A DNA stretch of 64,000 nt from Pseudoduganella rivuli (GCF_009674485.1 NZ_WKJJ01000016.1:124001-188000), one strand, 5' to 3'; counted from the first letter of the stretch, positions 16,776 through 26,273 are shown. Translations and numbers: made by a program. Notes: a model not told the origin generated them from the letters alone.

Positions 16776-16825
16776 TGTCTTTTCCTTCACAATTGATGAA
16801 AGGCCGGTATGCGAGTTTCCTCGGA

Positions 16826-18733
16826 TCAGGCTTTGGTTGCGACGTCTTGCTGAAGACGTTCCACCAGGGCGTCGATGGACATTACGCCCAGATCGACATT
16901 GCCACGCGCCCGCACGGCCACAGTATTAGCATCCCGCTCCTTGTCCCCTACGACCAAAATGTAAGGCATTTTTTGGACGGAATGTTCGCGTATTTTATAC
17001 GTAATTTTTTCGTTCCGCAAATCGGTCTGGACGCGGAAGCCCTGTTTACGCAGCTGGCTAGCGACATCCTGCACGTAGTCGGCCTGTGCATCGGAGATGT
17101 TCAGGATCGACACTTGCACCGGGGCCAGCCACATTGGCAACGCGCCCGCATAGTTCTCGATCAGGATGCCGATGAAGCGCTCCAGCGAGCCGACGATCGC
17201 GCGGTGCAGCATGACCGGGGTCTTGCGGCTGTTGTCCATTGCGACATATTCGGCGCCCAGGCGCCCCGGCATGAAGAAGTCCACCTGCATGGTGCCCACC
17301 TGCCATGGGCGGCCCAGCGAATCCTTCAAGTGGTACTCGATCTTCGGACCATAGAACGCGCCCTCGCCCGGCAATTCGGTCCAGGTCACGCCGCACGCGC
17401 GCAGGCCGGCGCGCAGCGCCTCTTCCGCCTCGTCCCACACGGCGTCGTCGCCGATGCGGTTGTCCGGACGCAGCGCCAGCTTGACATCGATGTTATCGAA
17501 GTGGAAGTCCTTATAGACATCCATGGCTTGCTGGTGGAAGGCCACCACTTCCGGCTCGATCTGCTCGTGGGTGCAGAAAATGTGGCCGTCATCCTGGGTA
17601 AAGCCGCGTACGCGCATGATGCCGTGCAGCGCACCGGACGGCTCGTTGCGGTGACACTGGCCGAACTCGCCGTAGCGCAGTGGCAAGTCGCGGTACGAGC
17701 GCAGGTCGCTATTGAAGATCTGCACGTGCCCCGGGCAATTCATCGGCTTCAGCGCGTACGAACGGTTTTCCGATTCCGTCACGAACATGTTTTCACGGTA
17801 GTTTTCCCAGTGGCCGGTCTTGCCCCACAGCGAAGCGTCGAGGATTTGCGGCGCCTTGACTTCCTGGTAGCCATTGTCCTGGTACTTCTTGCGCATGTAT
17901 TGCTCGACCTGTTGCCAGATGGTCCAGCCTTTCGGATGCCAGAACACCAGGCCCGGCGCTTCATCCTGGAAGTGGAAGAAATCCAGCTGCTTGCCCAGCT
18001 TGCGGTGGTCGCGCTTTTCCGCCTCTTCCAGCATGAACAGGTATTGTTCCTGGTCTTCCTTCTTCGCCCACGCGGTGCCGTAGACACGCTGCAGCATTTC
18101 ATTTTTCGAATCGCCGCGCCAGTAGGCGCCAGCCAGCTTCATCAGCTTGAACACTTTCAGCTTGCCGGTCGACGGCACGTGCGGACCACGGCACAGGTCG
18201 GTGAAACCACCTTCCGAGTACAGCGACACGTCCTGGTCGGCAGGAATCGATGCGATGATTTCCGCCTTGTAGTGCTCGTTGATGGACTTGAAGTACGCCA
18301 CGGCCTCATCGCGCGGCAACACCTTGCGCTCGACCTTTTCATCCTTTTTCGCCAGTTCGGTCATTTTCTTTTCAATGGCAACCAGGTCGTCCGGGGTGAA
18401 CGGGCGCTTGTACGAGAAGTCGTAGTAGAAGCCGTTTTCAATGACCGGGCCGATCGTCACCTGCGCGTCCGGGAACAGTTCCTTGACGGCATACGCCAGC
18501 AGGTGGGCGGTCGAGTGGCGGATCACGTCCAGGCCTTCCGGATCCTTGTCGGTCACGATGGCCAGGTCGACATCCTTGTCGATCAGGAACGACGTGTCGA
18601 CGACCTTGCCGTCAACCTTGCCGGCCAGGGCGGCTTTGCCCAGGCTGGTGCTGATGTTGGAGGCCACCTGGGCCACCGTTACGGGCGCGTCAAATTGACG
18701 AACGGAACCATCGGGAAGTCGGACTGCAACCAT
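16826..18733 (-). CDS. thrS: Threonyl-tRNA synthetase
   Basis: 635 residues, full length. The order is an N-terminal TGS domain (1-60), an editing domain with HSTAHLLAYAVKELFP and the second metal-binding HYK motif, then the class II core (motif 2 region RYGEFGQCHRNEPSGALHG, Cys and His zinc ligands including MNCPGHVQIF) and the anticodon-binding domain (about 535-635). ATG 18733 follows GGAGAG by 6 nt. It leads the translation operon: thrS, then infC 50 bp downstream. Three tRNA genes lie upstream on the same strand. Confidence 0.98.
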   Translation of the reverse strand: MVAVRLPDGSVRQFDAPVTVAQVASNISTSLGKAALAGKVDGKVVDTSFLIDKDVDLAIVTDKDPEGLDVIRHSTAHLLAYAVKELFPDAQVTIGPVIENGFYYDFSYKRPFTPDDLVAIEKKMTELAKKDEKVERKVLPRDEAVAYFKSINEHYKAEIIASIPADQDVSLYSEGGFTDLCRGPHVPSTGKLKVFKLMKLAGAYWRGDSKNEMLQRVYGTAWAKKEDQEQYLFMLEEAEKRDHRKLGKQLDFFHFQDEAPGLVFWHPKGWTIWQQVEQYMRKKYQDNGYQEVKAPQILDASLWGKTGHWENYRENMFVTESENRSYALKPMNCPGHVQIFNSDLRSYRDLPLRYGEFGQCHRNEPSGALHGIMRVRGFTQDDGHIFCTHEQIEPEVVAFHQQAMDVYKDFHFDNIDVKLALRPDNRIGDDAVWDEAEEALRAGLRACGVTWTELPGEGAFYGPKIEYHLKDSLGRPWQVGTMQVDFFMPGRLGAEYVAMDNSRKTPVMLHRAIVGSLERFIGILIENYAGALPMWLAPVQVSILNISDAQADYVQDVASQLRKQGFRVQTDLRNEKITYKIREHSVQKMPYILVVGDKERDANTVAVRARGNVDLGVMSIDALVERLQQDVATKA

Positions 18734-18797
18734 TATGCTCTCCAAGCGGCGTGATGCCGGATTAAGGGTATTACAATGAAAAGAAGGAAACGACAGA

Positions 18798-18826
18798 CGA
18801 AAAAAAACGCGGGCCAGCCGCGTTTT
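18798..18826 (-). terminator. Intrinsic terminator after the tRNA cluster
   Basis: On the minus strand AAAACGCGG pairs with CCGCGTTTT (18804-18826, loop of 5) and the stem is extended by further Ts to about 18798. It lies between the last tRNA gene and thrS, so it should end the tRNA transcript. Confidence 0.75.
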
Positions 18827-18945
18827 CTTTCAGATGTGACAAGACGAAGAAAGCCGATCGACTAGCGTGACGTACTAACCTTGGTAGTAGTTCGCGGTGT
18901 CATAACCGGATTGCCTTTCTCGCTCTTATACAACAGTGGTGTTGG

Positions 18946-19022
18946 TGGTGGGCGGTGCAGAATTCGAATCTGCGACCCCCTGGATGTCGACCAGGTATTC
19001 TAACCAGCTGAACTAACCGCCC
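18946..19022 (-). tRNA. tRNA-Val(GAC), copy 3 of the array in transcription order
   Basis: A 77 nt cloverleaf including an encoded CCA. Acceptor GGGCGGT/ACCGCCC, D stem GTTC/GAAT, anticodon stem CCTGG/CCAGG, T stem GCAGA/TCTGC, T loop TTCGAAT, discriminator A. The anticodon loop reads TCGACAT, giving anticodon GAC (Val). Position 33 is C instead of the near-universal U. The D-arm and variable region resemble tRNA-Asp, but A73 and the GAC anticodon fit Val. Confidence 0.85.
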
Positions 19023-19052
19023 TTGGTACTGATCAAATCTTACTACATGTTC

Positions 19053-19129
19053 TGGTGGGCGGTGCAGAATTCGAATCTGCGACCCCTTGGATGTCGACCA
19101 AGTATTCTAACCAGCTGAACTAACCGCCC
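19053..19129 (-). tRNA. tRNA-Val(GAC), copy 2
   Basis: Same 77 nt body as its neighbours with encoded CCA and loop TCGACAT. The anticodon stem is CTTGG/CCAAG, a compensatory C-G to T-A change relative to the other two copies, which shows that the stem is under selection. The gap to the adjacent copy is 30 bp. Confidence 0.85.
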
Positions 19130-19176
19130 TGAGGTGCTACAACTTCATACTGCTTTTTACCGCTACTGCTGAAAAC

Positions 19177-19253
19177 TGGTGGGCGGTGCAGAATTCGAAT
19201 CTGCGACCCCCTGGATGTCGACCAGGTATTCTAACCAGCTGAACTAACCGCCC
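19177..19253 (-). tRNA. tRNA-Val(GAC), copy 1
   Basis: A 77 nt gene with the same sequence as the 18946 copy across the anticodon arm (CCTGG, TCGACAT, CCAGG) and an encoded CCA. It is first in transcription order. The promoter must lie in the 120 bp between it and the divergent Cache-domain gene. Confidence 0.85.
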
Positions 19254-19374
19254 GAGAGCCAGCATTATAGTGACGGAAACCTTGCCCCGCAAGAGCGGAA
19301 TGCAATGTAGATTGTAAAAACATTGCGCAAACGTCGTATGTTATAGTCAGGAGCTATTCCGATAGAGCAACGCG

Positions 19375-19821
19375 ATGAAATTCCTGATCCCATTTTTAAC
19401 CGCCCTGCTGCTGTCGCTGACGGCTCAAGCTGCCGAGCATGGCACGCCGGATGAAGCTGTCGCGCTGATCAACAAGACGGCCGCGTATCTGATCGATGAG
19501 GGCCCGGAAAAGACCTTCTTTGAAGTCAGCAACCCCAAGGGCCGCTTCATTTACCGCGACATCTATGTCGTGATCTACGATCTGCAGGGCAAGATCATGG
19601 CGCACGGCATGACGCCGCGGCTGGTCGGCCTGAACGCGATGGACTATCGCGACGACGACGACAAGCAATTCGTGCGCGACATCATCGAGCGCGCCGGCAA
19701 AGGCCAGCATGGCCCCGTGGATTTCAAATGGGTGCACCCGCAAACGCAGCGCTTGCACGCCAAGTCCGCCTACTTCCGCCAGGTCGGCCTGTATGTGATC
19801 ACGGCCGGCATCTACAAGTAA
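19375..19821 (+). CDS. Secreted single Cache-domain protein
   Basis: 148 residues. Signal peptide at 1-19 (MKFLIPFLTALLLSLTAQA), then a type 2 Cache-like sensor fold: a long helix (TPDEAVALINKTAAYLIDEG), strands with GRFIYRDIYVVIYDLQGKIMAHG, and the closing VDFKWVHPQTQRLHAKSAYFRQVG-type core. Free-standing sCache_2 proteins of this kind are periplasmic and are often linked to ligand sensing or two-component systems. No transmembrane or signalling domain is attached. It is followed 4 bp later by the cation efflux gene, so the two may be co-transcribed. Confidence 0.8.
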   Translation: MKFLIPFLTALLLSLTAQAAEHGTPDEAVALINKTAAYLIDEGPEKTFFEVSNPKGRFIYRDIYVVIYDLQGKIMAHGMTPRLVGLNAMDYRDDDDKQFVRDIIERAGKGQHGPVDFKWVHPQTQRLHAKSAYFRQVGLYVITAGIYK

Positions 19822-19825
19822 CTCC

Positions 19826-20734
19826 ATGTCCGGCGCCCCCGACTCCACCCACCTGCACGCCCACCTCGACGGCGACGCGCATTACCAGCACCAGTCCGGC
19901 AAGCGCAGCCTGAAGACCTTGTCGTGGGCGCTGGCGCTGACGCTGGGTTTCGCCGGCGTCGAAGCGGTGGCCGGCTTCATGTCCGGCTCGCTGGCGCTGG
20001 TATCGGACGCCGGCCACATGCTGACGGACGCGGCGTCGCTGGCGCTGGCGCTGCTGGCGCAATACATGACGCGCCGGCCGCCGTCGGAACGCTACTCGTT
20101 TGGCTATGGCCGCGCCGAAGCGCTGGCAGCCTTCGTCAATGGCCTGGCCATGCTGGTGGTGGTGGCGTGGATCCTGTACGAAGCCATACATCGCCTGACG
20201 GAACCGCACGCCGTCCAGGGCGGCGCCGTCATGGCGGTGGCGGCGATCGGCCTGCTCATCAACGTGGCCGTGGCGTGGGTCCTGTCGCGCGACCAGGACA
20301 GCATGAATGCGCGGGCCGCGCTGGTCCACGTGCTGGGCGATTTGCTGGGATCGGTGGCCGCGCTGGCGGCCGGCGCCATCATTTATTTCACGGGCTGGAT
20401 GCAGGCCGACCCGCTGCTGTCCGTGCTGGTCGCGCTGCTGATCCTGAAATCCACGTTCAGCATCCTGCGCGAGTCCTATCTCCACCTGATGGAAGGCGTG
20501 CCGGACCAGCTCGACTATGCCGCCGTGGGCGCCGACATGGAAATGATTAACGGCGTCGCGTCCGTGCATGATTTGCACGTGTGGGCCATGTCGCCGGGAC
20601 AGCCGGCGCTGATCGGCCACGTGAGCATTTGCGAGATGGCGGCGTGGCCGCGCATCCTCGAAGAGATCCGCGCCATGCTGCTGGAAAAGCACGGCATCGA
20701 CCATGTCACCCTGCAGCCGGAACCAGCCAATTGA
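19826..20734 (+). CDS. Cation diffusion facilitator (CzcD/DmeF-like) metal efflux transporter
   Basis: 302 residues. The His-rich N-terminus (HLHAHLDGDAHYQHQ) precedes six predicted membrane helices. The metal-site motifs are visible: DAGHMLTDAASLALAL in TM2 and LVHVLGDLLGSV in TM5, each with the HxxxD pattern of zinc/cobalt/nickel transporters. The C-terminal cytoplasmic domain (about 215-300) has VHDLHVWAMSPGQPALIGHV, as in CzcD. It works as a metal/proton antiporter in the inner membrane. Metal specificity cannot be read with certainty; Zn or Co is most likely. Confidence 0.93.
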   Translation: MSGAPDSTHLHAHLDGDAHYQHQSGKRSLKTLSWALALTLGFAGVEAVAGFMSGSLALVSDAGHMLTDAASLALALLAQYMTRRPPSERYSFGYGRAEALAAFVNGLAMLVVVAWILYEAIHRLTEPHAVQGGAVMAVAAIGLLINVAVAWVLSRDQDSMNARAALVHVLGDLLGSVAALAAGAIIYFTGWMQADPLLSVLVALLILKSTFSILRESYLHLMEGVPDQLDYAAVGADMEMINGVASVHDLHVWAMSPGQPALIGHVSICEMAAWPRILEEIRAMLLEKHGIDHVTLQPEPAN

Positions 20735-20830
20735 TTGAAGGAAATCCTTATAGCGAAATCAGCAACGCCCGATAGGCGCTCCGCTGCCGTCCCGCTACAG
20801 TCCTTTTCCAACGCGAGTATTCCGGTTCCG

Positions 20831-20856
20831 GCGCACGGGTTTTCACCCGTGCGCCT
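20831..20856. terminator. Stem-loop after the cation transporter gene
   Basis: GGCGCACGGGT (20831-20841) and ACCCGTGCGCC (20846-20856) form a perfect 11 bp stem with loop TTTC. No immediate U-run follows (CTTCTTTTT comes about 20 nt later), so termination efficiency is uncertain. Confidence 0.5.
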
Positions 20857-20964
20857 GTTGGCGCTTCCGGACTTCTTTTTGCATTGTTAATTTAGGTAAA
20901 TTCTGGATGTAGTGCAGTAACGGCATGCTAGCCTGACCGCACGAAAACAGGCAGGAGCGCAACA

Positions 20965-22617
20965 ATGAAACTTCACGATTTACGGGTCGGCACCCGCCTG
21001 GCGCTGGGTTTTGGCGTGGTGCTGGCGCTGTTGCTGGCGATAGCCGCCATCGGCCACTGGCGCTTGCAGACCATGGGCGACTTGATCAGCCGCATGCATG
21101 CCGAGGGCATGGCGAAGGAGCGGCTGGCGTCCGAGTGGCACAGCCTGACCCACGTGAATGGCGCCCGCACCATCGGCGTGATTTCCAGCGCGGACGCGGA
21201 CGAACGCCGGCGCGTCGAACAGCACATCGAACAGGCCAGCAAGCGCATCGGCGTCATCCAGCAGCAACTGGAAAACATGATCGCCAGCGATGACGAGCGC
21301 GCACTCTATGCCGATATCGGCAGCCGCCGGAACACATACCGGCAAGCGCGCAGCGCCGTGTTTGCCGCCAGGGATGGTGGCGACGCGGCGGCGGCGCTCC
21401 GGCTGACAACGGCGCAACTGGAACCGGCGCTGAACGCCTACCTGGCCGCCATCGATGGCTTGAAACAGCGGCAAAGCAGCCACATCGAAACGCTGGCGAC
21501 GGAAGCGGAACAGCAATACCGGACCGGCCAGACCCTGCTGCACGTCCTCAGCGCGGCGGCGCTGCTGGCTGGCGCCGCGTTCGCGTGGTGGATCGCGCGC
21601 TCGATTGCACGCCCGATCCGGCGCGCGATGCGCATTGCCCAATCGGTTGCGGCGGGCGACTTGAGCACGCCGATTGCCGTCCACTCCGCCGATGAAACGG
21701 GACAATTGATGCAGGCGCTAAAAGACATGAGCGCCAGCCTGTCATCCATCGTGCAGCAAGTGCGCAGCGGCGCCGACACGATCGCCTCCGCCTCGGGCCA
21801 GATGGCCGTTGGCAGCAGCGACCTGGCCACGCGCACGGAACAGCAAGCCGCGTCGCTGGAGGAAACCGCGAACTCGATGCATGAACTGGTGGCCGCCGTC
21901 AAACGCAACGCCCTGCACTCGCACAAGGCCGACCAACTGGCGCAGGAAGCGGCCGATGCCGCGAGCCAGGGCGGCGCGGTCATGACGGACGTGGTGGACA
22001 TCATGGCCTCGATGAACGGCGCGTCGCGCCAGATCGTGGAAATCATTGGCGTCATTGACGGCATCGCCTTCCAGACCAATATCCTGGCATTGAATGCCGC
22101 CGTCGAAGCGGCGCGCGCGGGCGAACAGGGGCGCGGTTTCGCCGTGGTGGCGTCCGAAGTGCGCAGCCTGGCGCAACGCAGCGCCGCCGCCGCCCGGGAA
22201 ATCAAGGCGCTGATCGACACGTCCGTGGCACAGGTCGACGTCGGCACCCGCCGGGTCGAACAGGCCGGGGCCACCATGACCAACATCGTCTCCCGCATCG
22301 GCGAAGTCACCGCCATCATGGGCGACATCACGCGCGCCAGCCAGGAACAAAGCAGCGGCATCGAACAAGTCAACCAGTCGGTCGCGGCGATGGACCAGGT
22401 CACGCAGCAAAATGCCGCACTGGCGGAAGAAGCCGCCACGACGGTCGCCTCGCTGCACGAGCAGGCCGACCAGCTGGCGCACCTGGTCAGCGTGTTCAAG
22501 CTGCCGGACGCGATGCGGCAGCCGACATTGGCGATCTTCAACGGGCCGCCAGCCATACTGCCAGAAGCAGCCGCGCAATCAGGCCAGGCCAGCCGCGCGG
22601 CAAAACTATCTTATTAA
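20965..22617 (+). CDS. Methyl-accepting chemotaxis protein (4HB-type)
   Basis: 550 residues. TM1 is at about 11-30 and TM2 at about 190-211, enclosing a 160-residue four-helix-bundle sensor like Tar/Tsr (4HB_MCP). HAMP is at about 212-265, and the signalling hairpin tip (DGIAFQTNILALNAAVEAAR) near 365-384. Both ends of the cytoplasmic helices have Glu/Gln methylation candidates. No C-terminal NWETF-type tail is seen. AGGAGCGCAACA precedes the ATG. It is a second, shorter receptor than the one at 5.3 kb and its sensor is unrelated. Confidence 0.94.
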   Translation: MKLHDLRVGTRLALGFGVVLALLLAIAAIGHWRLQTMGDLISRMHAEGMAKERLASEWHSLTHVNGARTIGVISSADADERRRVEQHIEQASKRIGVIQQQLENMIASDDERALYADIGSRRNTYRQARSAVFAARDGGDAAAALRLTTAQLEPALNAYLAAIDGLKQRQSSHIETLATEAEQQYRTGQTLLHVLSAAALLAGAAFAWWIARSIARPIRRAMRIAQSVAAGDLSTPIAVHSADETGQLMQALKDMSASLSSIVQQVRSGADTIASASGQMAVGSSDLATRTEQQAASLEETANSMHELVAAVKRNALHSHKADQLAQEAADAASQGGAVMTDVVDIMASMNGASRQIVEIIGVIDGIAFQTNILALNAAVEAARAGEQGRGFAVVASEVRSLAQRSAAAAREIKALIDTSVAQVDVGTRRVEQAGATMTNIVSRIGEVTAIMGDITRASQEQSSGIEQVNQSVAAMDQVTQQNAALAEEAATTVASLHEQADQLAHLVSVFKLPDAMRQPTLAIFNGPPAILPEAAAQSGQASRAAKLSY

Positions 22618-22693
22618 AAGTGAATGCTTTATTTGCAAGTTCTTGTGCGCATTGATATATTTCCACTGGTTAATTATTTCCCAGAGGATATCA

Positions 22694-23988
22694 ATGAAGA
22701 AACCACTGTTCGTCGCAGCATTGCTGGCCGCCAGCGCCAGCGCCCAAGCCGCCTGGGTCACGACCGACCTGGGTGAGGGCGTCTTTCCCAATCTTACCGG
22801 CGTCAACGGTACCGTGATCGGCGGCCGCGATATGGCCGACCGGTGGGCCGCCTTCCGCACCACGCCCGCCGGCGTGCAAAACCTGCCGCTGACGGACACC
22901 GGCTACAGCCGCCCGACCGCCATTAACGGCCTGGGTCATATCACCGGCTACGCCTATAAAACAAGCGGCAAGGGCTATGGCTTTTTGTACCGAGATGGCG
23001 TCGTGACCGAACTGAGCCTGGGCGGCGACTATGTCTACGCCCCACTGGTCAACAACGCCGGACTGGTGGCCGGCGCAGGCCTGCTGCCGGACAACACGGA
23101 CATGCATGCCTTCACCTACAACCGCGGCACGCTGACCACGCTGCCCATTTCCGGCCCCGAACTCGAGGTGACCGGCCTGAACGCAAGCGGCCAGATCTTG
23201 GGCCATGGCATCCCGGTGGGCAATGGCTCCCATACCTTCCTGTACAGTGACGGCACTGTCACGGACCTGGGCACCGTTCCAGGTTATACGCATAGCGTCG
23301 CCACCGCCATCAACGACGCGGGCCAGGTGGCGGGGTGGGCAGGCATGGATACCTGGTATCCCCTGCGCGCCTTCCGCTACAGCGGTGGCGTATTGACCGA
23401 CCTGGGCACGCTGGGCGGACCAACCAGCGGCGCCCTGGCCATCAATGGCAAAGGTCACGTGGTGGGACTCGCCGATACCGGACAGGCGTACCTCTTCCAC
23501 GCGTTCTGCACGATGGCGAAAAAATGGTGGACCTGGGCACGCTGGGCGGCGATTTGAGCTATGCCACCCACATCAACGGCGCCGGCCAGATCCTGGGCCT
23601 GACGTCGACGGCGGACGGCAACGCCACGGAATTCCTGTATGAAAATGGCACGATGTACGACATCGCGGACCTGGCCACCGGCTACACTCAGATCAACCAG
23701 ACCAGCCTCAGCGAATCCGGCCAGATTGCCGGCATGGGCCTGGTCAACGGGAAGTGGCATGGGTTCCTGCTGACCTGGGTACAGGATGCGGCGCCCCAGT
23801 CCACAGCCATGAAAACCGCCGGCCTGACGGTGACGGACAGCAGCCAGCACGGCAATACCACAGCCAAACCCCGCGCGTCGATTGCGGCCCACCGCGCAGC
23901 CCTGTGCCATCATGTCAGCCTGGCAAAGGGCGCGCAGTACGTGCCGCCTTATTGCGCCGCCAAACCGAAGAAGTCAGCGAAGCAATAA
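22694..23988 (+). pseudogene. HAF-repeat extracellular protein, frameshifted
   Basis: A signal peptide (MKKPLFVAALLAASASAQA) is followed by tandem ~45-residue HAF-family repeats (HAFTYNRGTLTTL, HTFLYSDGTVTDLG, RAFRYSGGVLTDLGTLGG). The frame that begins at 22694 reads normally to LFHAF at about 23506, then continues 17 codons in the wrong frame to a stop at 23557. The repeat resumes in another frame (LHDGEKMVDLGTLGG) and runs to 23988. Inserting one C in TTCTGC (23504-23509) would restore HAFLHDGEKMVDLG. Either a real single-base loss or a sequencing error. The C-terminal ~60 residues are basic and non-repetitive. Function of the family is unknown; no PEP-CTERM signal. Confidence 0.8.
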
Positions 23989-24023
23989 GCAAGGCAGGCC
24001 CGCATCCGGGCCTGCAACGCGCG

Positions 24024-26273
24024 TCAGCCGCGGCGCGCTTCCTGCACGCCCGGCACTTCGGCTATCGCGGCCAGCGCTCGTTGCAAGTGCGCGGTGGACG
24101 CGATTTCCGCTGTAAACGTCATGCGCGCCTGCCCTTTCGCGCTTTGCGTATTGACGCCGATGACGTTGAGCTTTTCACGCGAAAATACTTCGGAGATATC
24201 GCGCAACAAGCCCTGGCGGTCGCCCGCCAGCACGAAGATGCCGACCGGGTAGACGGTTTCGGACACGCCCCGTCCCCACTCCGTCACGATGACCCGCTCC
24301 GGCGCCTTGGCGCGCATTTCCGCGAAATTCTTGCAGCTGGCGCGGTGGATCGACACGCCCTTGCCGCGCGTGACGAAACCAATGATGGGATCCGGCGGCG
24401 CCGGTTTGCAGCACTTGGCCAGTTGCGTCATCAAGCCATCGGTGCCGACCACCAGCACACCCGACTTGGCGCCCTGCTCCACGCTGGAGGCGCGGCTCTT
24501 GCCGACAAAGACTTCGTCGGCGGGTTCGGCCGGTTCGCCCGTATCGTGCAGCGCCTGTTCCACGTGGCGCAGGCTGAACTCCTCCTTGCCCACCGACAGG
24601 AACAATTCGTCGACTTTGGAAAAACCCAGCTTGGCCGCCAGCGCTTCCAGGTTGACGGCGGTCTTGCCCTCGCGCTGCAAACTCTTTTCCACCTGCGAGC
24701 GGCCATGCGCCAGGGTTTCCTGCATGTCGATCGCATGGAACCACGCACGCACCTTGGAGCGCGTGCGGTTGCTGGCCGTATAGCCGGGGCTGAGCCAGTC
24801 GCGCGACGGACCGGCAGTGCCGGGCGCGCCCTTGGCCGTGATGATTTCCACGGTCTGGCCGGTTTTCAGCTGCGTATTGAGCGGCACCATGACGCCGTCG
24901 ACCTTGGCGCCACGGCAGCGGTGGCCGACGTCGCTGTGCAAGTGGTAGGCGAAATCGATCGGCGTCGCGCCGACCGGCAATTCCAGCACGCGCGCCTGCG
25001 GCGTCAGCACATAGATGCGGTCGTCCAGCGACGCGGACTTGAGCTTTTCCACCCATTCGCGCTGCACTTCCTCCTGCCCGACCACGTGTTCGGCCACGTC
25101 GGATTTCCACGCCAGCAGCTGGCGCAGCCACGCGATTTTTTCATCGTACTTCTGGCCCTGGAAGTTGGAACCGCCCGCTTCCTTGTAGCGCCAGTGCGCC
25201 GCCACGCCATACTCGGCAAACTGGTGCATTTCCTGCGTGCGGATCTGCACTTCCAGCGGCCGGCCATCGTCGGCCGTCACCACCGTGTGCAGCGAACGGT
25301 AGCCGTTTTGCTTGGGACGGGAAATGTAATCGTCGAATTCTTTCGGGATCGGCGTCCAGATATTGTGGACCACGCCCAGCACGGTATAGCACGTCTTGAT
25401 GTCGGGGACGATCACGCGGAACGCGCGCACGTCGTACAATTCCGTGAAATCCAGTTCCTTGCCGCGCATCTTGCTCCAGATCGAGTAGATGTGCTTGGGC
25501 CGGCCAAACACTTCGGCTTCGATGCCGGCTGCGGCCAGTTCCTTTTGCAAGCGTTCGATCGATGCCGACACGAAGCTTTCGCGCAGCATGCGCTTTTCTT
25601 CCAGCATCTTGGCGATGCGTTTATACGTTTCCGGCTCGATGAAGCGGAACGAAAGGTCTTCGAGCTCCCACTTCAATTGCCAGATGCCGAGGCGGTTCGC
25701 CAGCGGCGCGTAATAATCGAGGGTTTCGCGGCCGTACGCGTGCGTGACGTCGTCGAAACGCTTGATGTCGGCAAAATAGCGCAGCGACGTCAGGCACGAC
25801 GCCAGCCGCACCAGCACCACGCGCATGTCGGTGGCCATCGCCAGCAACATCTTGCGCAAGGTTTCCACTTGCGCGACGGCCTGCTGCGACGCGTTCTTGC
25901 CCCGGCCGATCCCGCCGGCCGGCTGGTTTTGCGTCAGTTCGCGCATGCGGATCAATTGCCGCACGCTGTTGACCAGCTCGGCCACATGTTCGCCGAACAG
26001 CGGTTCGATGCGCGGCGCCATGGTGGGATCGAGCAGGGTCAGCTCGAACATCATGCCGGCAATGCGGGAATCCGCGTCGGTATTGAGGAACGCCAGCGTA
26101 TTGGCCACGGCCACGGCGAATTCCACCGCCGGCTGGCCGCTGGTGCACACTTTGTCGCCATACAATTCGCTGGCCTGGTCAAGCGCCGCCAGCACACGCG
26201 CTCCTTCATCGGCGGACAAGCCTTGCACCAGCTGGTCCGAAGTTGCGCTGTTCAGCGCTGCGATAGAAACCAT
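24024..26273 (-). CDS. relA: GTP pyrophosphokinase (ppGpp synthetase I)
   Basis: 749 residues. The N-terminal HD hydrolase domain is degenerate (no HDxxED; the region reads RIAGMMFELTLLDP), so it should not degrade ppGpp. The synthetase domain has EFDDYI at about 312-317, the acidic EXDD motif typical of monofunctional RelA, versus RXKD of SpoT-like enzymes. TGS follows at about 405-465 (RIYVLTPQARVLELPVGATPIDFAY). A zinc-finger-like region contains LAKCCKPAPPDPIIGF, and a C-terminal ACT domain spans about 670-745. It synthesises (p)ppGpp on ribosomes stalled by uncharged tRNA. Confidence 0.96.
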   Translation of the reverse strand: MVSIAALNSATSDQLVQGLSADEGARVLAALDQASELYGDKVCTSGQPAVEFAVAVANTLAFLNTDADSRIAGMMFELTLLDPTMAPRIEPLFGEHVAELVNSVRQLIRMRELTQNQPAGGIGRGKNASQQAVAQVETLRKMLLAMATDMRVVLVRLASCLTSLRYFADIKRFDDVTHAYGRETLDYYAPLANRLGIWQLKWELEDLSFRFIEPETYKRIAKMLEEKRMLRESFVSASIERLQKELAAAGIEAEVFGRPKHIYSIWSKMRGKELDFTELYDVRAFRVIVPDIKTCYTVLGVVHNIWTPIPKEFDDYISRPKQNGYRSLHTVVTADDGRPLEVQIRTQEMHQFAEYGVAAHWRYKEAGGSNFQGQKYDEKIAWLRQLLAWKSDVAEHVVGQEEVQREWVEKLKSASLDDRIYVLTPQARVLELPVGATPIDFAYHLHSDVGHRCRGAKVDGVMVPLNTQLKTGQTVEIITAKGAPGTAGPSRDWLSPGYTASNRTRSKVRAWFHAIDMQETLAHGRSQVEKSLQREGKTAVNLEALAAKLGFSKVDELFLSVGKEEFSLRHVEQALHDTGEPAEPADEVFVGKSRASSVEQGAKSGVLVVGTDGLMTQLAKCCKPAPPDPIIGFVTRGKGVSIHRASCKNFAEMRAKAPERVIVTEWGRGVSETVYPVGIFVLAGDRQGLLRDISEVFSREKLNVIGVNTQSAKGQARMTFTAEIASTAHLQRALAAIAEVPGVQEARRG

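Noticed and set aside
18946..19253. Reading the three tRNAs as tRNA-Asp because of the Asp-like D arm
   Set aside because: The seven-base anticodon loop holds GAC, not GTC, and the discriminator is A rather than G.
23518..23524. The A6 run as the cause of the HAF-gene frameshift
   Set aside because: Changing the A run leaves the preceding FCTM residues out of phase with the repeat; adding one C at TTCTGC restores the full repeat including LHDGEKM.
24024..26273. Bifunctional SpoT/Rel identity for the ppGpp enzyme
   Set aside because: No intact HD hydrolase motif is present and the synthetase motif is EXDD, so monofunctional RelA fits better.
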